Below the pieces are notes generated by a model. The model saw only the letters and a list, made by a program, of their open reading frames with translations, made no database searches and was not told where the DNA came from. A stretch of 64,000 nt of DNA from Rhizobium rhododendri (GTDB lineage Bacteria > Pseudomonadota > Alphaproteobacteria > Rhizobiales > Rhizobiaceae): the NCBI RefSeq assembly GCF_007000325.2, contig NZ_CP117267.1:62001-126000 (forward strand), read 5' to 3'. Position 1 is the stretch's first letter, and every line of letters begins with the position of its first letter. Below are positions 54,484 through 63,057 of this stretch, one piece after another. Both the position numbers and the translations under genes were made by a program.

Positions 54484-55740
54484 TTGGAAGAGAATACATC
54501 AATTTTAAATCGGCTCGGGCAGCGCTTGAAGCAGGAAAGAGCGATCCTGATTCTGGCCGTGCTGGTTGCCATTCTGGCCATGGCGGAGGGTACCGACGTG
54601 GTGGCCATCCTCGCCGTGCTGCTGGTCGTGGTTGCCGTTGCCCTGCTGCGCGCACCCCTGGTGGCGCGCAGGGCGCAGCCGGCGAAAGTCGAGCCGGCCC
54701 CGGTAGATCTGGCGGCAGTCCTGAGGCCGATGACCGCAGGCCTGGCTGGTCTCGACATGCCAGTTCTGGTGCTGGATCGCGAGGCGTCGGTGTTCTATCA
54801 GAACCCTGCAGCAGAGAGGGCGCTCGACCTCTTCCCGATTGGCGCCCACCTGTCGGCAAAGCTGCGCTCGCCCGGCATTCTCGACATGGTGCGGGAAACG
54901 ATTGCCACCGGCGTGCCCAACCAGATCGAGCATTCCGAGCGTCTGCCGTCGGAGCGTGTCTTCATAGTGCGGATTGCGCCTGTCGAGCTGGCGCTCTCCG
55001 ATCTCGGCAACCAGACATTCTTCCTGCTGTCGTTTCGCGACGTCTCGGAGTTGCGTCATATCGACCGCATGCGGTCGGATTTCGTCGCCAACGCCAGCCA
55101 TGAGTTGCGCACGCCACTGGCCTCGCTGCGCGGCTTCATCGAGACCATCCAGGGGCCAGCGCGCAACGATCCCAAGGCGCAGGAGCGCTTTCTGGCGATC
55201 ATGTTCGATCAGGCGACCCGCATGAGCCGGCTGGTCGACGATCTCCTGTCGCTGTCGCGGCTCGAGTTGAAGTCCCATCTGGCGCCGGACCAGAAGGTCG
55301 ATCTCGTGCCGCTGCTTGGCCATGTGCGCGATGCGCTGGTGCCGCTGGCGATGGATCTCGATGTCACTATCAATTTGCATATGCCGTCAGGCAAGGCGGA
55401 GGTGACCGGTGATCGCGACGAACTGGTGCAGGTGTTCGAAAACCTGATCGAGAATGCCTGCAAGTACGGTCAGGAGGGCAAGCGCGTCGACGTGACGTTG
55501 CGCAACAAGCCCGGCGAGCCTGTGGAGGTCACCGTGTCCGACAGCGGCGGCGGAATTCCGGCCGAACACGTGCCGCGCCTGACCGAGCGGTTTTATCGCG
55601 TCAGCGTCGAAAACAGCCGGTCCAAGAAGGGCACAGGCCTCGGGCTCGCCATCGTCAAGCACATCCTGACCCGTCACCGGGCCAGGCTGATCGTCAAATC
55701 CGAAGTCGGCCGCGGCACGGATTTCACGGTGCGCTTCTGA
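54484..55740 (+). CDS. phoR: Phosphate regulon sensor histidine kinase
   Basis: A 418-residue kinase with two N-terminal membrane segments (about 20-34 and 39-55), a PAS domain (LDMPVLVLDREASVFYQNPA), the H-box SDFVANASHELRTPLASL with His206, and ATPase boxes NLIENACKYG, VSDSGGGIP and KKGTGLGLAIVKH. It phosphorylates PhoB when phosphate is scarce. The start is TTG 54484 (MEENTS); no strong SD is seen. In related genomes pstSCAB follows; here phoU follows after 202 bases. Confidence 0.93.
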   Translation: MEENTSILNRLGQRLKQERAILILAVLVAILAMAEGTDVVAILAVLLVVVAVALLRAPLVARRAQPAKVEPAPVDLAAVLRPMTAGLAGLDMPVLVLDREASVFYQNPAAERALDLFPIGAHLSAKLRSPGILDMVRETIATGVPNQIEHSERLPSERVFIVRIAPVELALSDLGNQTFFLLSFRDVSELRHIDRMRSDFVANASHELRTPLASLRGFIETIQGPARNDPKAQERFLAIMFDQATRMSRLVDDLLSLSRLELKSHLAPDQKVDLVPLLGHVRDALVPLAMDLDVTINLHMPSGKAEVTGDRDELVQVFENLIENACKYGQEGKRVDVTLRNKPGEPVEVTVSDSGGGIPAEHVPRLTERFYRVSVENSRSKKGTGLGLAIVKHILTRHRARLIVKSEVGRGTDFTVRF

Positions 55741-55798
55741 ATAACCCGGTGACACCTTATTCGAGGCTGCGAAAATTGAATTAATTCAATGATTTCGA

Positions 55799-55827
55799 TT
55801 GTCATAATTGTTTCATTGGGCTGACAT
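55799..55827 (+). promoter_or_regulatory. PhoB box with three half-sites upstream of phoU
   Basis: TTGTCAT (55799-55805), GTTTCAT (55810-55816) and CTGACAT (55821-55827) are direct repeats at exact 11-base periodicity, each close to the PhoB half-site CTGTCAT. The phoU start is 115 bases downstream. This is the type of box that normally precedes pstS. Confidence 0.75.
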
Positions 55828-55942
55828 AAAAGGGCGAGCATTAGGCCGATATCAAAAAGGGCCTCGAAAAGGCGAAACCCGTTGCCGTCGCCGCGCCGAG
55901 CAGACCTACGTTCCGTGACGCCTTTCAATTTGAGGATAGAAA

Positions 55943-56656
55943 ATGGTTTCGACACACATTCATTCCGCCTACGACGAAGATTTGAAATTCCTGACGCGGC
56001 GCATCTCCGAGATGGGCGGCCTTGCCGAGCAGATGGTCGGTGAATCCGTCCGCGCGCTGGTCAATGGCGATGTCGGGCTGGCTCAGAAGGTCATCTCTGA
56101 CGATACGATCCTCGATCATGCCGAGCGCGAAGTCGGCGACAAGGCGATCCTGACGATTGCCCGCCGCCAGCCGATGGCTGCCGACCTGCGCGAAATCATG
56201 GGCTCGATCCGGATCGCCGCCGATCTGGAACGCGTCGGCGACCTCGGCAAGAACACGGCCAAGCGCGTTATCGCCGTGCAGGGCACCGGCGTACCGCGCA
56301 GCCTGGCACGCGGCATCGAGCATCTGTCCGAACTGGCGCTCGTCCAGTTGAAGGAAGTTCTCGACGTCTACACGACCCGCTCGCCCGACAAGGCGGTCTC
56401 CATCCGCGAGCGCGACGAGGAAATCGACGCGATGTATACCTCGCTGTTCCGCGAGATGCTGACCTACATGATGGAAGATCCGCGCAACATCACCACCTGC
56501 ACGCATCTGCTGTTCTGCGCCAAGAACATCGAGCGCATCGGCGACCACGCCACCAACATCGCCGAGACGATTTTCTACATGGCGACCGGTGCATTGCCTG
56601 AGGGCGACCGCCCGAAGGACGATACTGCCAATACCGTCGGCGCCATGACGGAATAG
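55943..56656 (+). CDS. phoU: Phosphate signalling accessory protein
   Basis: A 237-residue protein made of two three-helix PhoU repeats, each with the metal-binding ExxxD type motif (EVGDKAILTIARRQPMAADL and the later DLERVGDLGKNTAK; then NIERIGDHATNIAE). PhoU restrains PhoR when phosphate is ample and affects Pst and Pit activity. GAGGATAGAAA precedes the ATG. phoB follows after 32 bases. A three-half-site PhoB box lies upstream, implying induction under phosphate limitation. Confidence 0.95.
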   Translation: MVSTHIHSAYDEDLKFLTRRISEMGGLAEQMVGESVRALVNGDVGLAQKVISDDTILDHAEREVGDKAILTIARRQPMAADLREIMGSIRIAADLERVGDLGKNTAKRVIAVQGTGVPRSLARGIEHLSELALVQLKEVLDVYTTRSPDKAVSIRERDEEIDAMYTSLFREMLTYMMEDPRNITTCTHLLFCAKNIERIGDHATNIAETIFYMATGALPEGDRPKDDTANTVGAMTE

Positions 56657-56688
56657 GCCTGAAGGGTTTTTGAAGGAGAGCGGGCCCC

Positions 56689-57372
56689 ATGGTTCCGAGA
56701 GTTGCCGTCGTAGAAGATGAAGAAGCGCTGAGCGTGCTGCTGCGCTATAACCTTGAAGCAGAAGGTTTCGAAGTCGATACGATCCTGAGGGGCGATGAAG
56801 CCGAGATGCGCTTGCAGGAGCGCATTCCGGATCTCCTGATCCTCGACTGGATGCTGCCGGGTGTTTCCGGCATCGAACTTTGCCGCCGCCTGCGCATGAA
56901 GCCGGAGACCGAACGTCTGCCGATCATCATGCTGACGGCGCGTGGCGAAGAAAGTGAGCGCGTCCGTGGCCTTTCCACCGGTGCAGACGACTATGTCGTC
57001 AAGCCGTTCTCGACGCCGGAACTGATGGCCCGTGTCCGCGCCATGCTGCGCCGCGCCCGCCCGGAGGTGCTGTCCAGCGTCCTTCGTTGCGGCGACATCG
57101 AACTCGACCGCGAGACGCACCGGGTACATCGCAAGAGCCGCGAGGTTCGCCTCGGCCCGACGGAGTTCCGCCTGCTGGAATTCCTGATGGCATCGCCAAG
57201 CCGGGTGTTTTCCCGCTCGCAGCTGCTCGACGGCGTCTGGGGCCATGACATCTACGTCGACGAACGCACCGTTGACGTGCATGTCGGCCGGCTGCGCAAG
57301 GCCCTGAATTTTTCCAACATGCAGGACGTCATCCGCACCGTGCGCGGCGCCGGCTATTCCATGGAAGTCTGA
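56689..57372 (+). CDS. phoB: Phosphate regulon response regulator
   Basis: A 227-residue OmpR-class regulator. The receiver domain holds the acidic pair Glu9/Asp10 region (VVEDEE), phosphoacceptor Asp53 in LLILDWMLPG, Thr/Ser in IIMLTARGEE and Lys in DYVVKPFSTPE. The winged helix at 130-225 ends RTVDVHVGRLRKALN and IRTVRGAGYSME. It binds repeated CTGTCAT sites such as those at 55799 and 46597. GAAGGAGAG precedes the ATG. Confidence 0.95.
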   Translation: MVPRVAVVEDEEALSVLLRYNLEAEGFEVDTILRGDEAEMRLQERIPDLLILDWMLPGVSGIELCRRLRMKPETERLPIIMLTARGEESERVRGLSTGADDYVVKPFSTPELMARVRAMLRRARPEVLSSVLRCGDIELDRETHRVHRKSREVRLGPTEFRLLEFLMASPSRVFSRSQLLDGVWGHDIYVDERTVDVHVGRLRKALNFSNMQDVIRTVRGAGYSMEV

Positions 57373-57440
57373 GGCTGGAGTGCAGGCGCCGATGATGGTG
57401 CCGGTGCCATCCAGTCGGTGCATTTAGCGGGCTGACACTA

Positions 57441-58319
57441 CTAGGGTTGGCAATCATGCATTGCCAGCCATCTGCCCGGGGTCATACCGAAGGCGGCCCG
57501 GAAATGGCGGGTAAAATGTGCCTGATCGGCAAACCCCGCTTCTGCAGCGGCTCCGGCAAGGCCATAGCCGGCACCTAGCAGCCGCTTGGCTCGGTCAAGA
57601 CGACGCATCACGAGATAACGGTGCGGACTGGTGCCGAAGGCCCGCCGGAACTGCCGCGACAGTTCGTAACGGTCCAGACCGCTGATCGCCTCCAACGTTT
57701 CGGAACTGACACCCTCTTCGCAATGCTCGGTCAAAAAATCACGCGCCAGCAGGACAGCTGGGCGATCGATTCTCGTGGGTGCTTTCCTCGGGTCGTCGGC
57801 CTGTCGGAAGAGTCCCGCCGTCAGCCGCGCAACCGCGTCGTCCATCGCCAGATCGTTCGGCGCATGGTCGAGATCCGAAAGGACGTCCGCCAGCGCAGAC
57901 AATAGGCCAGCGTCAGTCACGACGGGATCGCGGACGAAGGGCAGGGCCCGATTGCCCACCTCGAGGAGGCCGACCACCGCGGGCGGCAAATAGAGCATCC
58001 GGTAGATCAGTCCGTCGTCGGTGCCTGCCGCGCCATCGTGGACTTCATCGGGATGCAGAACGATCACGTTGCCGGGACGGCTAAAGCGCTCCGCGCCGCG
58101 ATAGCGGAACGTCTGGACACCACGGAGGGTCAGACCCAGTGCATATGTGTCATGTCTGTGCGGCGAAAAGCCGTTGCCGTGAAAGCGCGCTTCCATGCGC
58201 TCGATGCCGTGGCTGGACGCGGCGATGCTCAATCCGTCGCGAAAACCGCTCTTGCACGAACGTTCAAGACCGAGGGCATGGGCAGGCGCTATTCGATCGG
58301 TTCTTTCGATGCCTTCCAT
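57441..58319 (-). CDS. AraC family transcriptional regulator
   Basis: A 292-residue regulator. The N-terminal cupin domain includes FSPHRHDTYALGLTLRGVQT and GNVIVLHPDEVHDG; the C-terminal double helix-turn-helix is LEAISGLDRYELSRQFRRAF and AAEAGFADQAHFTRHFRAAF. The likely ATG is 58319, which leaves only 13 bases to the divergent DUF2000 gene; ATG 58334 would overlap it. Both promoters must lie within each other's coding region or be shared. The two genes are probably linked in function. The ligand is unknown. Confidence 0.87.
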   Translation of the reverse strand: MEGIERTDRIAPAHALGLERSCKSGFRDGLSIAASSHGIERMEARFHGNGFSPHRHDTYALGLTLRGVQTFRYRGAERFSRPGNVIVLHPDEVHDGAAGTDDGLIYRMLYLPPAVVGLLEVGNRALPFVRDPVVTDAGLLSALADVLSDLDHAPNDLAMDDAVARLTAGLFRQADDPRKAPTRIDRPAVLLARDFLTEHCEEGVSSETLEAISGLDRYELSRQFRRAFGTSPHRYLVMRRLDRAKRLLGAGYGLAGAAAEAGFADQAHFTRHFRAAFGMTPGRWLAMHDCQP

Positions 58320-58332
58320 GGAGTTCTTGTAC

Positions 58333-58740
58333 ATGTTCGATACCAAAATCGCGATTGTCATCCGCCATGACCTCGCTACCTGGCAGAAGCTCAACGTCAC
58401 GGCCTTCCTTGTGAGCGGGATCACTGCCCAGTCGCCGGAAATCATCGGCGAAGCATACCGGGATGCTCTCGGCCATGTCTACAGTCCCATGAGCGTTCAG
58501 CCGATGGTCGTGCTTGTGGCGGATCAGGACGTGCTAAGGACTATCCACAAGCGCGCGCTGGAACGCCAGGCGCGAGTATCGGCCTATATCGAAGAAATGT
58601 TCGCGACAGGTCACGATGCCGCCAACCGGGCCGTATTCCTCGAGTTCGGTCCCGACACCGCCAGGCTGGTCGGCATCGCGCTGCGGGCCGAAAAGAAGCT
58701 CGTGGACAAGATCGTCAAAGGTGCGAGTTTGCATCCCTGA
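58333..58740 (+). CDS. DUF2000 family protein
   Basis: A 135-residue protein with MFDTKIAIVIRHDLATWQKL, LVSGITAQSPEIIGEAYRDA and the later QPMVVLVADQDVLRTIHKRA, matching the DUF2000 family, whose fold resembles peptidyl-tRNA hydrolase II. The ATG at 58333 follows GGAG by nine bases. It is divergent from an AraC regulator with a 13-base gap, so the regulator likely controls it. Its function is unknown. Confidence 0.85.
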   Translation: MFDTKIAIVIRHDLATWQKLNVTAFLVSGITAQSPEIIGEAYRDALGHVYSPMSVQPMVVLVADQDVLRTIHKRALERQARVSAYIEEMFATGHDAANRAVFLEFGPDTARLVGIALRAEKKLVDKIVKGASLHP

Positions 58741-58771
58741 CACGTTTCTGGGCCATCAAAACCTGAAACGC

Positions 58772-58793
58772 AAAACGGGCCTCGCGGCCCGTT
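58772..58793. terminator. Terminator between DUF2000 and gcrA
   Basis: AAAACGGGCC and GGCCCGTT form a GC-rich stem with loop TCGC, T-rich on one side (CTCTGTTGTCGTTTTT) and A-rich on the other, in a convergent gap. It can serve both genes. Confidence 0.7.
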
Positions 58794-58816
58794 CTCTGTT
58801 GTCGTTTTTACCCGGC

Positions 58817-59344
58817 TTAGCGGGCGGCGCGACGGCGCTCGTGAACTGGCTGGTACGCCAACTTCTGGTGGTATGTGCAGTAGGGAGACTGATCTGGCGA
58901 TTCATGACCGCAGAAGTGAAAGTCGTCCTTCAGCGGATCGCCGACCGGCCACTTGCAGGTGCGTTCCGTCAGGTCCGTCAGACCAATGCGGCGGGCAACC
59001 GGCGCGATGGCATTGGAGGATGGGCGGAACTGCACGGGTGCCGTTGCGTCTAGCTCGGCATCTTCCTTGACCATGGTTGCGCCTTCGGCACGAACCGTCG
59101 AGCGCGGGGCGGCAGGGCGGGCGCCAAAGGTGGTCGGCCGGGCGGGAGCAACGTTACGCTTGGTGGAGCGCGCCGTCGACGATGTGCCGCCGGCCTTTGC
59201 TCGGCCTGGCAGGCAAAGTCGATGCACCTTGCCGATGACAGCGTTACGGCTGACGCCGCCGAGCTGCGCCGCGATCTGGCTGGCGCTCAATCCTTCGGCC
59301 CATAATTTCGTGAGCCTTTCGACGCGCTCGTCCGTCCAATTCAT
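58817..59344 (-). CDS. gcrA: GcrA cell cycle regulator
   Basis: A 175-residue alphaproteobacterial regulator. The N-terminal DNA-binding domain reads MNWTDERVERLTKLWAEGLS and SQIAAQLGGVSRNAVIGKVH; a basic Ala/Pro-rich linker (about 50-115) follows; the C-terminal part has CKWPVGDPLKDDFHFCGHES, the region that contacts sigma-70. GcrA activates promoters carrying CcrM-methylated GANTC sites during S phase. GGAGACAAGC precedes the ATG. GANTC sites lie at 59374 and in a cluster at 59487-59523 upstream, which suggests methylation-linked control. Confidence 0.95.
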   Translation of the reverse strand: MNWTDERVERLTKLWAEGLSASQIAAQLGGVSRNAVIGKVHRLCLPGRAKAGGTSSTARSTKRNVAPARPTTFGARPAAPRSTVRAEGATMVKEDAELDATAPVQFRPSSNAIAPVARRIGLTDLTERTCKWPVGDPLKDDFHFCGHESPDQSPYCTYHQKLAYQPVHERRRAAR

Positions 59345-59486
59345 GCTTGTCTCCGACTGCGTTCATGATGGCGGAATCCTTCGCCATTGCCTCGAATGCT
59401 ATCGAGGCACAAAACGCTCTTAAATTGTGGTGACTAGGTCCGCCGCATTGCAGTCTAGTAATCAAGATTTAACCTAGTGTGAGGCT

Positions 59487-59523
59487 GACTCCGTGACAAG
59501 AGTCGCGGGAATCGCGGAGAATC
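59487..59523. promoter_or_regulatory. Cluster of four GANTC (CcrM) sites between gcrA and argD
   Basis: GACTC (59487), GAGTC (59500), GAATC (59509) and GAATC (59519) fall within 37 bases, with a fifth at 59374. One site per 256 bases is expected by chance. They lie in the 436-base gap 59345-59780, which otherwise contains the argD promoter and hairpin listed next and no gene. Confidence 0.6.
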
Positions 59524-59658
59524 GATTTCCAAGTTTTCCCCAACTTGCTGCCTACTGTGGTATTTCTGCAATAGCCTTAATGCCCGTCTCCAGACCCTCA
59601 CGATATGGCTTTTGCCGCAAGGTTAAAATCAACTATTCGTTGACTAATCCACTGTTTG

Positions 59659-59687
59659 TTGACATGGTTCCGCGGAACGACAATAGT
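59659..59687 (+). promoter_or_regulatory. Sigma-70 type promoter with palindrome in the spacer, upstream of argD
   Basis: TTGACA (59659-59664), 17 bases, AATAGT (59682-59687). The spacer holds a perfect 12-base palindrome GTTCCGCGGAAC (59667-59678), a likely repressor site. The expected start of transcription is about 59694, 87 bases before the argD ATG. Confidence 0.55.
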
Positions 59688-59693
59688 GCCCAA

Positions 59694-59715
59694 GCCGCCG
59701 CAAGGCGGCATTTTT
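59694..59715 (+). terminator. Terminator-like hairpin in the argD leader
   Basis: GCCGCC and GGCGGC pair around GCAA, followed by ATTTTT. It lies at the predicted argD transcript start and 66 bases before its ATG, so it ends an upstream transcript or forms the 5' end of the argD mRNA. Confidence 0.65.
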
Positions 59716-59780
59716 CATTGCCGACGGCGGCGTTGCAGGACAACAGCCGTCACGTCCTGATCGATCGAAGGAATTGCGCC

Positions 59781-60980
59781 ATGGCCGAAGCCGCGCCACT
59801 CTACGACACCTATATGCGCGCGCCCCTGCGGTTCGAGCGAGGCGAGGGCGTATGGCTGATCACGGAAACGGGCGAGCGCTATCTGGATTTCGGCGCCGGC
59901 GTCGCCGTGTCGTCGCTCGGTCATGGACATCCGCACCTTGTCGAAGCGCTGAAGACGCAGGCTGAAAAAGTCTGGCACCTGTCGAACCTCTATGAGGTCC
60001 CGGGCCAGGAAATGCTTGCCAGGCGGCTGACCGATGCGACCTTCGCCGACAAGGTGTTTTTCACCAATTCCGGTGCCGAGGCGCTCGAATGCGCCATCAA
60101 GACGGCCCGCCGCTACCAGTATTCGAAGGGCCATCTGGAAAAATTCCACATCATCACCTTCGAAGGCGCCTTCCACGGCCGGACGTTGGCGACGATCGCT
60201 GCCGGCGGCCAGGAAAAATACCTCGAAGGCTTCGGCCCGAAGGCCCCCGGCTTCGATCAGGTTCCGTTCGGCGACCTCGAGGCCGTCAAGGCGGCGATCT
60301 CGGATGCGACCGCAGCGATCCTCATCGAGCCGGTGCAAGGCGAGGGCGGCGTTCGCCCGGTTGCCAAGGAGTTCATGCGTTCGCTTCGCGAACTCTGCGA
60401 CGAGCACGGCCTGCTGCTGATCCTCGACGAGGTCCAGTCCGGCGTCGGTCGCTCCGGCAAATTCTTCTCCCACGAATGGTCTGGCATCACGCCTGACATA
60501 ATGGCCGTGGCCAAGGGCATCGGTGGCGGCTTTCCGCTCGGTGCGTGCCTCGCCACTGCAGAAGCTGCCTCCGGTATGAAGGCCGGCACCCACGGCTCGA
60601 CCTATGGCGGCAATCCGCTGGCCATGGCCGTCGGCGGCGCGGTGCTGGACGTCATTCTTGCCGAAGGCTTTCTCCAGCATGTCAACGACGTATCCCTGGT
60701 CTTCCGCCAGGGGCTGGCATCGCTCAAGGACCGTTATCCCGACATCATCGAAGAGGTGCGCGGCCAGGGGCTGCTGCTCGGTATCAAGGCGGCGATCCCG
60801 GCTGGCGAACTGCTGCATGCCATACGTGCCGAACACCTGCTGGGCGTTCCCGCCGGCGACAACGTCATTCGCCTGCTGCCGCCTCTCATCGCTACTGCCG
60901 AAGACGCCCGCGAAGGTCTCGCCCGCATCGAGCGTGCCGCAGAAGCATTGCGCGCCCAGAAATCCCGCAAATCGGCTTGA
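59781..60980 (+). CDS. argD: Acetylornithine aminotransferase
   Basis: ArgD converts N-acetylglutamate semialdehyde to acetylornithine with glutamate and PLP. The 399-residue protein has [36 protein letters not shown] and the PLP lysine Lys245 in [13 protein letters not shown]; the N-terminus is [23 protein letters not shown] 59781 has AAGGA nine bases upstream. An open frame runs 96 codons further up but without SD, through the promoter and hairpin, so I reject it. argF follows on the same strand. Confidence 0.96.
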   Translation: MAEAAPLYDTYMRAPLRFERGEGVWLITETGERYLDFGAGVAVSSLGHGHPHLVEALKTQAEKVWHLSNLYEVPGQEMLARRLTDATFADKVFFTNSGAEALECAIKTARRYQYSKGHLEKFHIITFEGAFHGRTLATIAAGGQEKYLEGFGPKAPGFDQVPFGDLEAVKAAISDATAAILIEPVQGEGGVRPVAKEFMRSLRELCDEHGLLLILDEVQSGVGRSGKFFSHEWSGITPDIMAVAKGIGGGFPLGACLATAEAASGMKAGTHGSTYGGNPLAMAVGGAVLDVILAEGFLQHVNDVSLVFRQGLASLKDRYPDIIEEVRGQGLLLGIKAAIPAGELLHAIRAEHLLGVPAGDNVIRLLPPLIATAEDAREGLARIERAAEALRAQKSRKSA

Positions 60981-60989
60981 ATTCTACGT

Positions 60990-61029
60990 CCGTGGGTTCC
61001 GGGCTTCGTGCCCGCCACGGGCGTTTTCA
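60990..61029 (+). terminator. Terminator-like structure between argD and argF
   Basis: CCGTGG (60990-60995) pairs with CCACGG (61015-61020), with an inner GGGC/GCCC stem, followed by GCGTTTTCATTTTT. It probably reduces read-through from argD to argF. Confidence 0.6.
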
Positions 61030-61049
61030 TTTTTGGAGCACAGCTAGAC

Positions 61050-61967
61050 ATGGCCTCCCCGAAACACTTCCTCGATCTCTCGACTGTTGCGTCAGGCGAC
61101 CTGCGCAAGATCCTCGATGACGCAATCCTCCGCAAGAAGGCGACAAAGGCTGGTACTGCCGGCCGGCCGCTGGAAGGCAAGATGCTGGCGATGATCTTTG
61201 AAAAGCCCTCGACCCGCACCCGCGTCTCATTCGATGTCGGCATGCGCCAGCTCGGCGGCGAAACGCTGTTCCTCTCCGGTACCGAGATGCAGCTCGGTCG
61301 CGCCGAGACCATCGGCGATACCGCCAAGGTCCTGTCACGTTACGTCGATGCGATCATGATCCGTACCACCCAGCACTCGCGCATGCTGGAAATGGCGGAG
61401 CACGCAACGGTGCCGGTCATCAACGCGCTCACCGACGACACGCATCCTTGCCAGGTGATGGCTGATATCATGACCTTCGAGGAGCACCGTGGTCCGATCA
61501 AGGGCAAGACGGTCGCCTGGTCCGGCGATGGCAACAATGTGCTGCATTCGCTGATCGAGGGATCGGCGCGTTTCGGCTATCGCATGAATATGGCGGTCCC
61601 CCTTGGCTCCGAGCCGAAGGATCACTATTTGAACTGGGCCCGCAATCAGGGCGCCGAGATCATGCTCAGCCATGATGCCGACCGTGCGGTCGCCGGCGCC
61701 GATTGCGTGGTGACCGATACCTGGGTTTCCATGAATCAGGAGCATCGGGCCCGTGGTCACAATGTCTTCCAGCCCTACCAGGTCAATGCGGCTCTGATGG
61801 CAGAGGCAGGAAAAGACGCTTTGTTCATGCATTGCCTGCCCGCCCATCGCGGCGAAGAGGTGACTGACGAGGTGATCGACGGCCCGCAATCCGTTGTATT
61901 CGACGAGGCGGAAAATCGCCTCCATGCGCAGAAGTCTATTCTTGCATGGTGCCTGGGCGCGATCTGA
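61050..61967 (+). CDS. argF: Ornithine carbamoyltransferase
   Basis: ArgF makes citrulline from ornithine and carbamoyl phosphate. The 305-residue protein shows the carbamoyl-phosphate site STRTR (54-58), the HPCQ-type block [15 protein letters not shown], and [17 protein letters not shown] for ornithine. ATG 61050 gives the standard N-terminus [10 protein letters not shown]; the longer frame from 61008 runs through a hairpin. GGAG lies 11 bases upstream. hslO starts 70 bases after the stop. Confidence 0.95.
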   Translation: MASPKHFLDLSTVASGDLRKILDDAILRKKATKAGTAGRPLEGKMLAMIFEKPSTRTRVSFDVGMRQLGGETLFLSGTEMQLGRAETIGDTAKVLSRYVDAIMIRTTQHSRMLEMAEHATVPVINALTDDTHPCQVMADIMTFEEHRGPIKGKTVAWSGDGNNVLHSLIEGSARFGYRMNMAVPLGSEPKDHYLNWARNQGAEIMLSHDADRAVAGADCVVTDTWVSMNQEHRARGHNVFQPYQVNAALMAEAGKDALFMHCLPAHRGEEVTDEVIDGPQSVVFDEAENRLHAQKSILAWCLGAI

Positions 61968-62037
61968 GATCAACCAAGCCGCCGTTGTAAACGGTGGCTG
62001 CCTGGGCGGCCATCCGCCGGCAGCAAGGAGTAGACCC

Positions 62038-63030
62038 ATGCCAGACAGTGCAGCAGCGCTGGGAGAGTTCGGTTATGCCGGCGACGATCATGTTGTGCCC
62101 TTCCAGGTCGCGAGCCTCGATGTGCGCGGCCGTGCCGTCCAGCTCGGCCCGATGCTCGACACAATCCTCGAGCGCCACCATTATCCGGCACCGGTGGCAA
62201 GGCTGCTGGCCGAAACCATCGTACTCACCGTGTTGCTCGGCACGTCGCTGAAGTTCGAAGGCAAGTTCACTGTCCAGACCAAGGGCGACGGACCGGTCGA
62301 CCTGCTGGTGGCTGATTTCTCGACACCGGAAAACGTCCGCGCCTATGCCCGTTTCGATGAGGAAGCACTGGCCTCCGCCATCAAGGCCGGACAAACCGAG
62401 CCCGAGCAACTGCTCGGCAAGGGCATCCTCGCCTTTACCATCGACCAGGGCCAATATTCGCAGCCCTACCAGGGCATCGTGCCGCTCGACGGATCGTCGC
62501 TGGAAGATATAGCCGGCGTCTATTTCCGCCAGTCGGAGCAGATCCCGACCCGGGTTCGTCTCGGTGCCGCCGAGTTGTTCGACCGCGACGAGGCCGGCAA
62601 GCCGCGCCATCGCTGGCGGGCAGGCGGCGTCATTGCACAGTTTCTGCCGGACGCGCCGGAGCGCATGCGCCTGCCGGATCTCCACGGCGGCGACGGCGAC
62701 GAGAACGCCATCGACCACACGGACGACGACGCCTGGGCCGAGGCCCGCTCGCTGCTGGAAACGGTCGATGCCGATGAACTGACCGATCCATTGGTCGGGA
62801 CCGAGCGCCTGCTCTATCGGCTGTTCCACGAGCGCGGTGCCCGCGTCTACGCCCCGCAACCGGTCTTCGACCGTTGCAGCTGTTCACGCGACAAGATCAA
62901 GGGCGTACTGCAGGGATTTTCTGCGGAGGAGATGGCGGAGAGCGAGGAAGACGGGCTGATTTCCGTCACTTGCGAATTCTGCTCGACAACCTACCGCTAC
63001 GAGGCAGCGGAGATACTGGTCAAAAGCTGA
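62038..63030 (+). CDS. hslO: Redox-regulated chaperone Hsp33
   Basis: Hsp33 is an ATP-independent chaperone activated by oxidation of zinc-bound cysteines. The 330-residue protein has the N-terminal beta/alpha core (RLLAETIVLTVLLGTSLKFE) and the C-terminal switch with RCSCSRDKIKGVL and VTCEFCSTTY, giving the CxC and CxxC zinc pairs. ATG 62038 follows AAGGAG; a longer frame runs back into argF. It follows argF on the same strand; apaG is convergent. Confidence 0.93.
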   Translation: MPDSAAALGEFGYAGDDHVVPFQVASLDVRGRAVQLGPMLDTILERHHYPAPVARLLAETIVLTVLLGTSLKFEGKFTVQTKGDGPVDLLVADFSTPENVRAYARFDEEALASAIKAGQTEPEQLLGKGILAFTIDQGQYSQPYQGIVPLDGSSLEDIAGVYFRQSEQIPTRVRLGAAELFDRDEAGKPRHRWRAGGVIAQFLPDAPERMRLPDLHGGDGDENAIDHTDDDAWAEARSLLETVDADELTDPLVGTERLLYRLFHERGARVYAPQPVFDRCSCSRDKIKGVLQGFSAEEMAESEEDGLISVTCEFCSTTYRYEAAEILVKS

Positions 63031-63057
63031 TAGAACAGGCGCCGTTTTCGGGCGGCG

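Noticed and set aside
59400..59480. CtrA site (TTAA-7-TTAA) upstream of gcrA
   Set aside because: TTAA occurs, but no pair with seven-base spacing was found.
59667..59678. GTTCCGCGGAAC as a LexA (SOS) site
   Set aside because: The alphaproteobacterial LexA site is a direct repeat GTTC-7-GTTC; this is a palindrome with a different layout.
59493..59780. 96-codon N-terminal extension of argD
   Set aside because: Crosses a promoter and a terminator-like hairpin, has no SD, and does not resemble ArgD.
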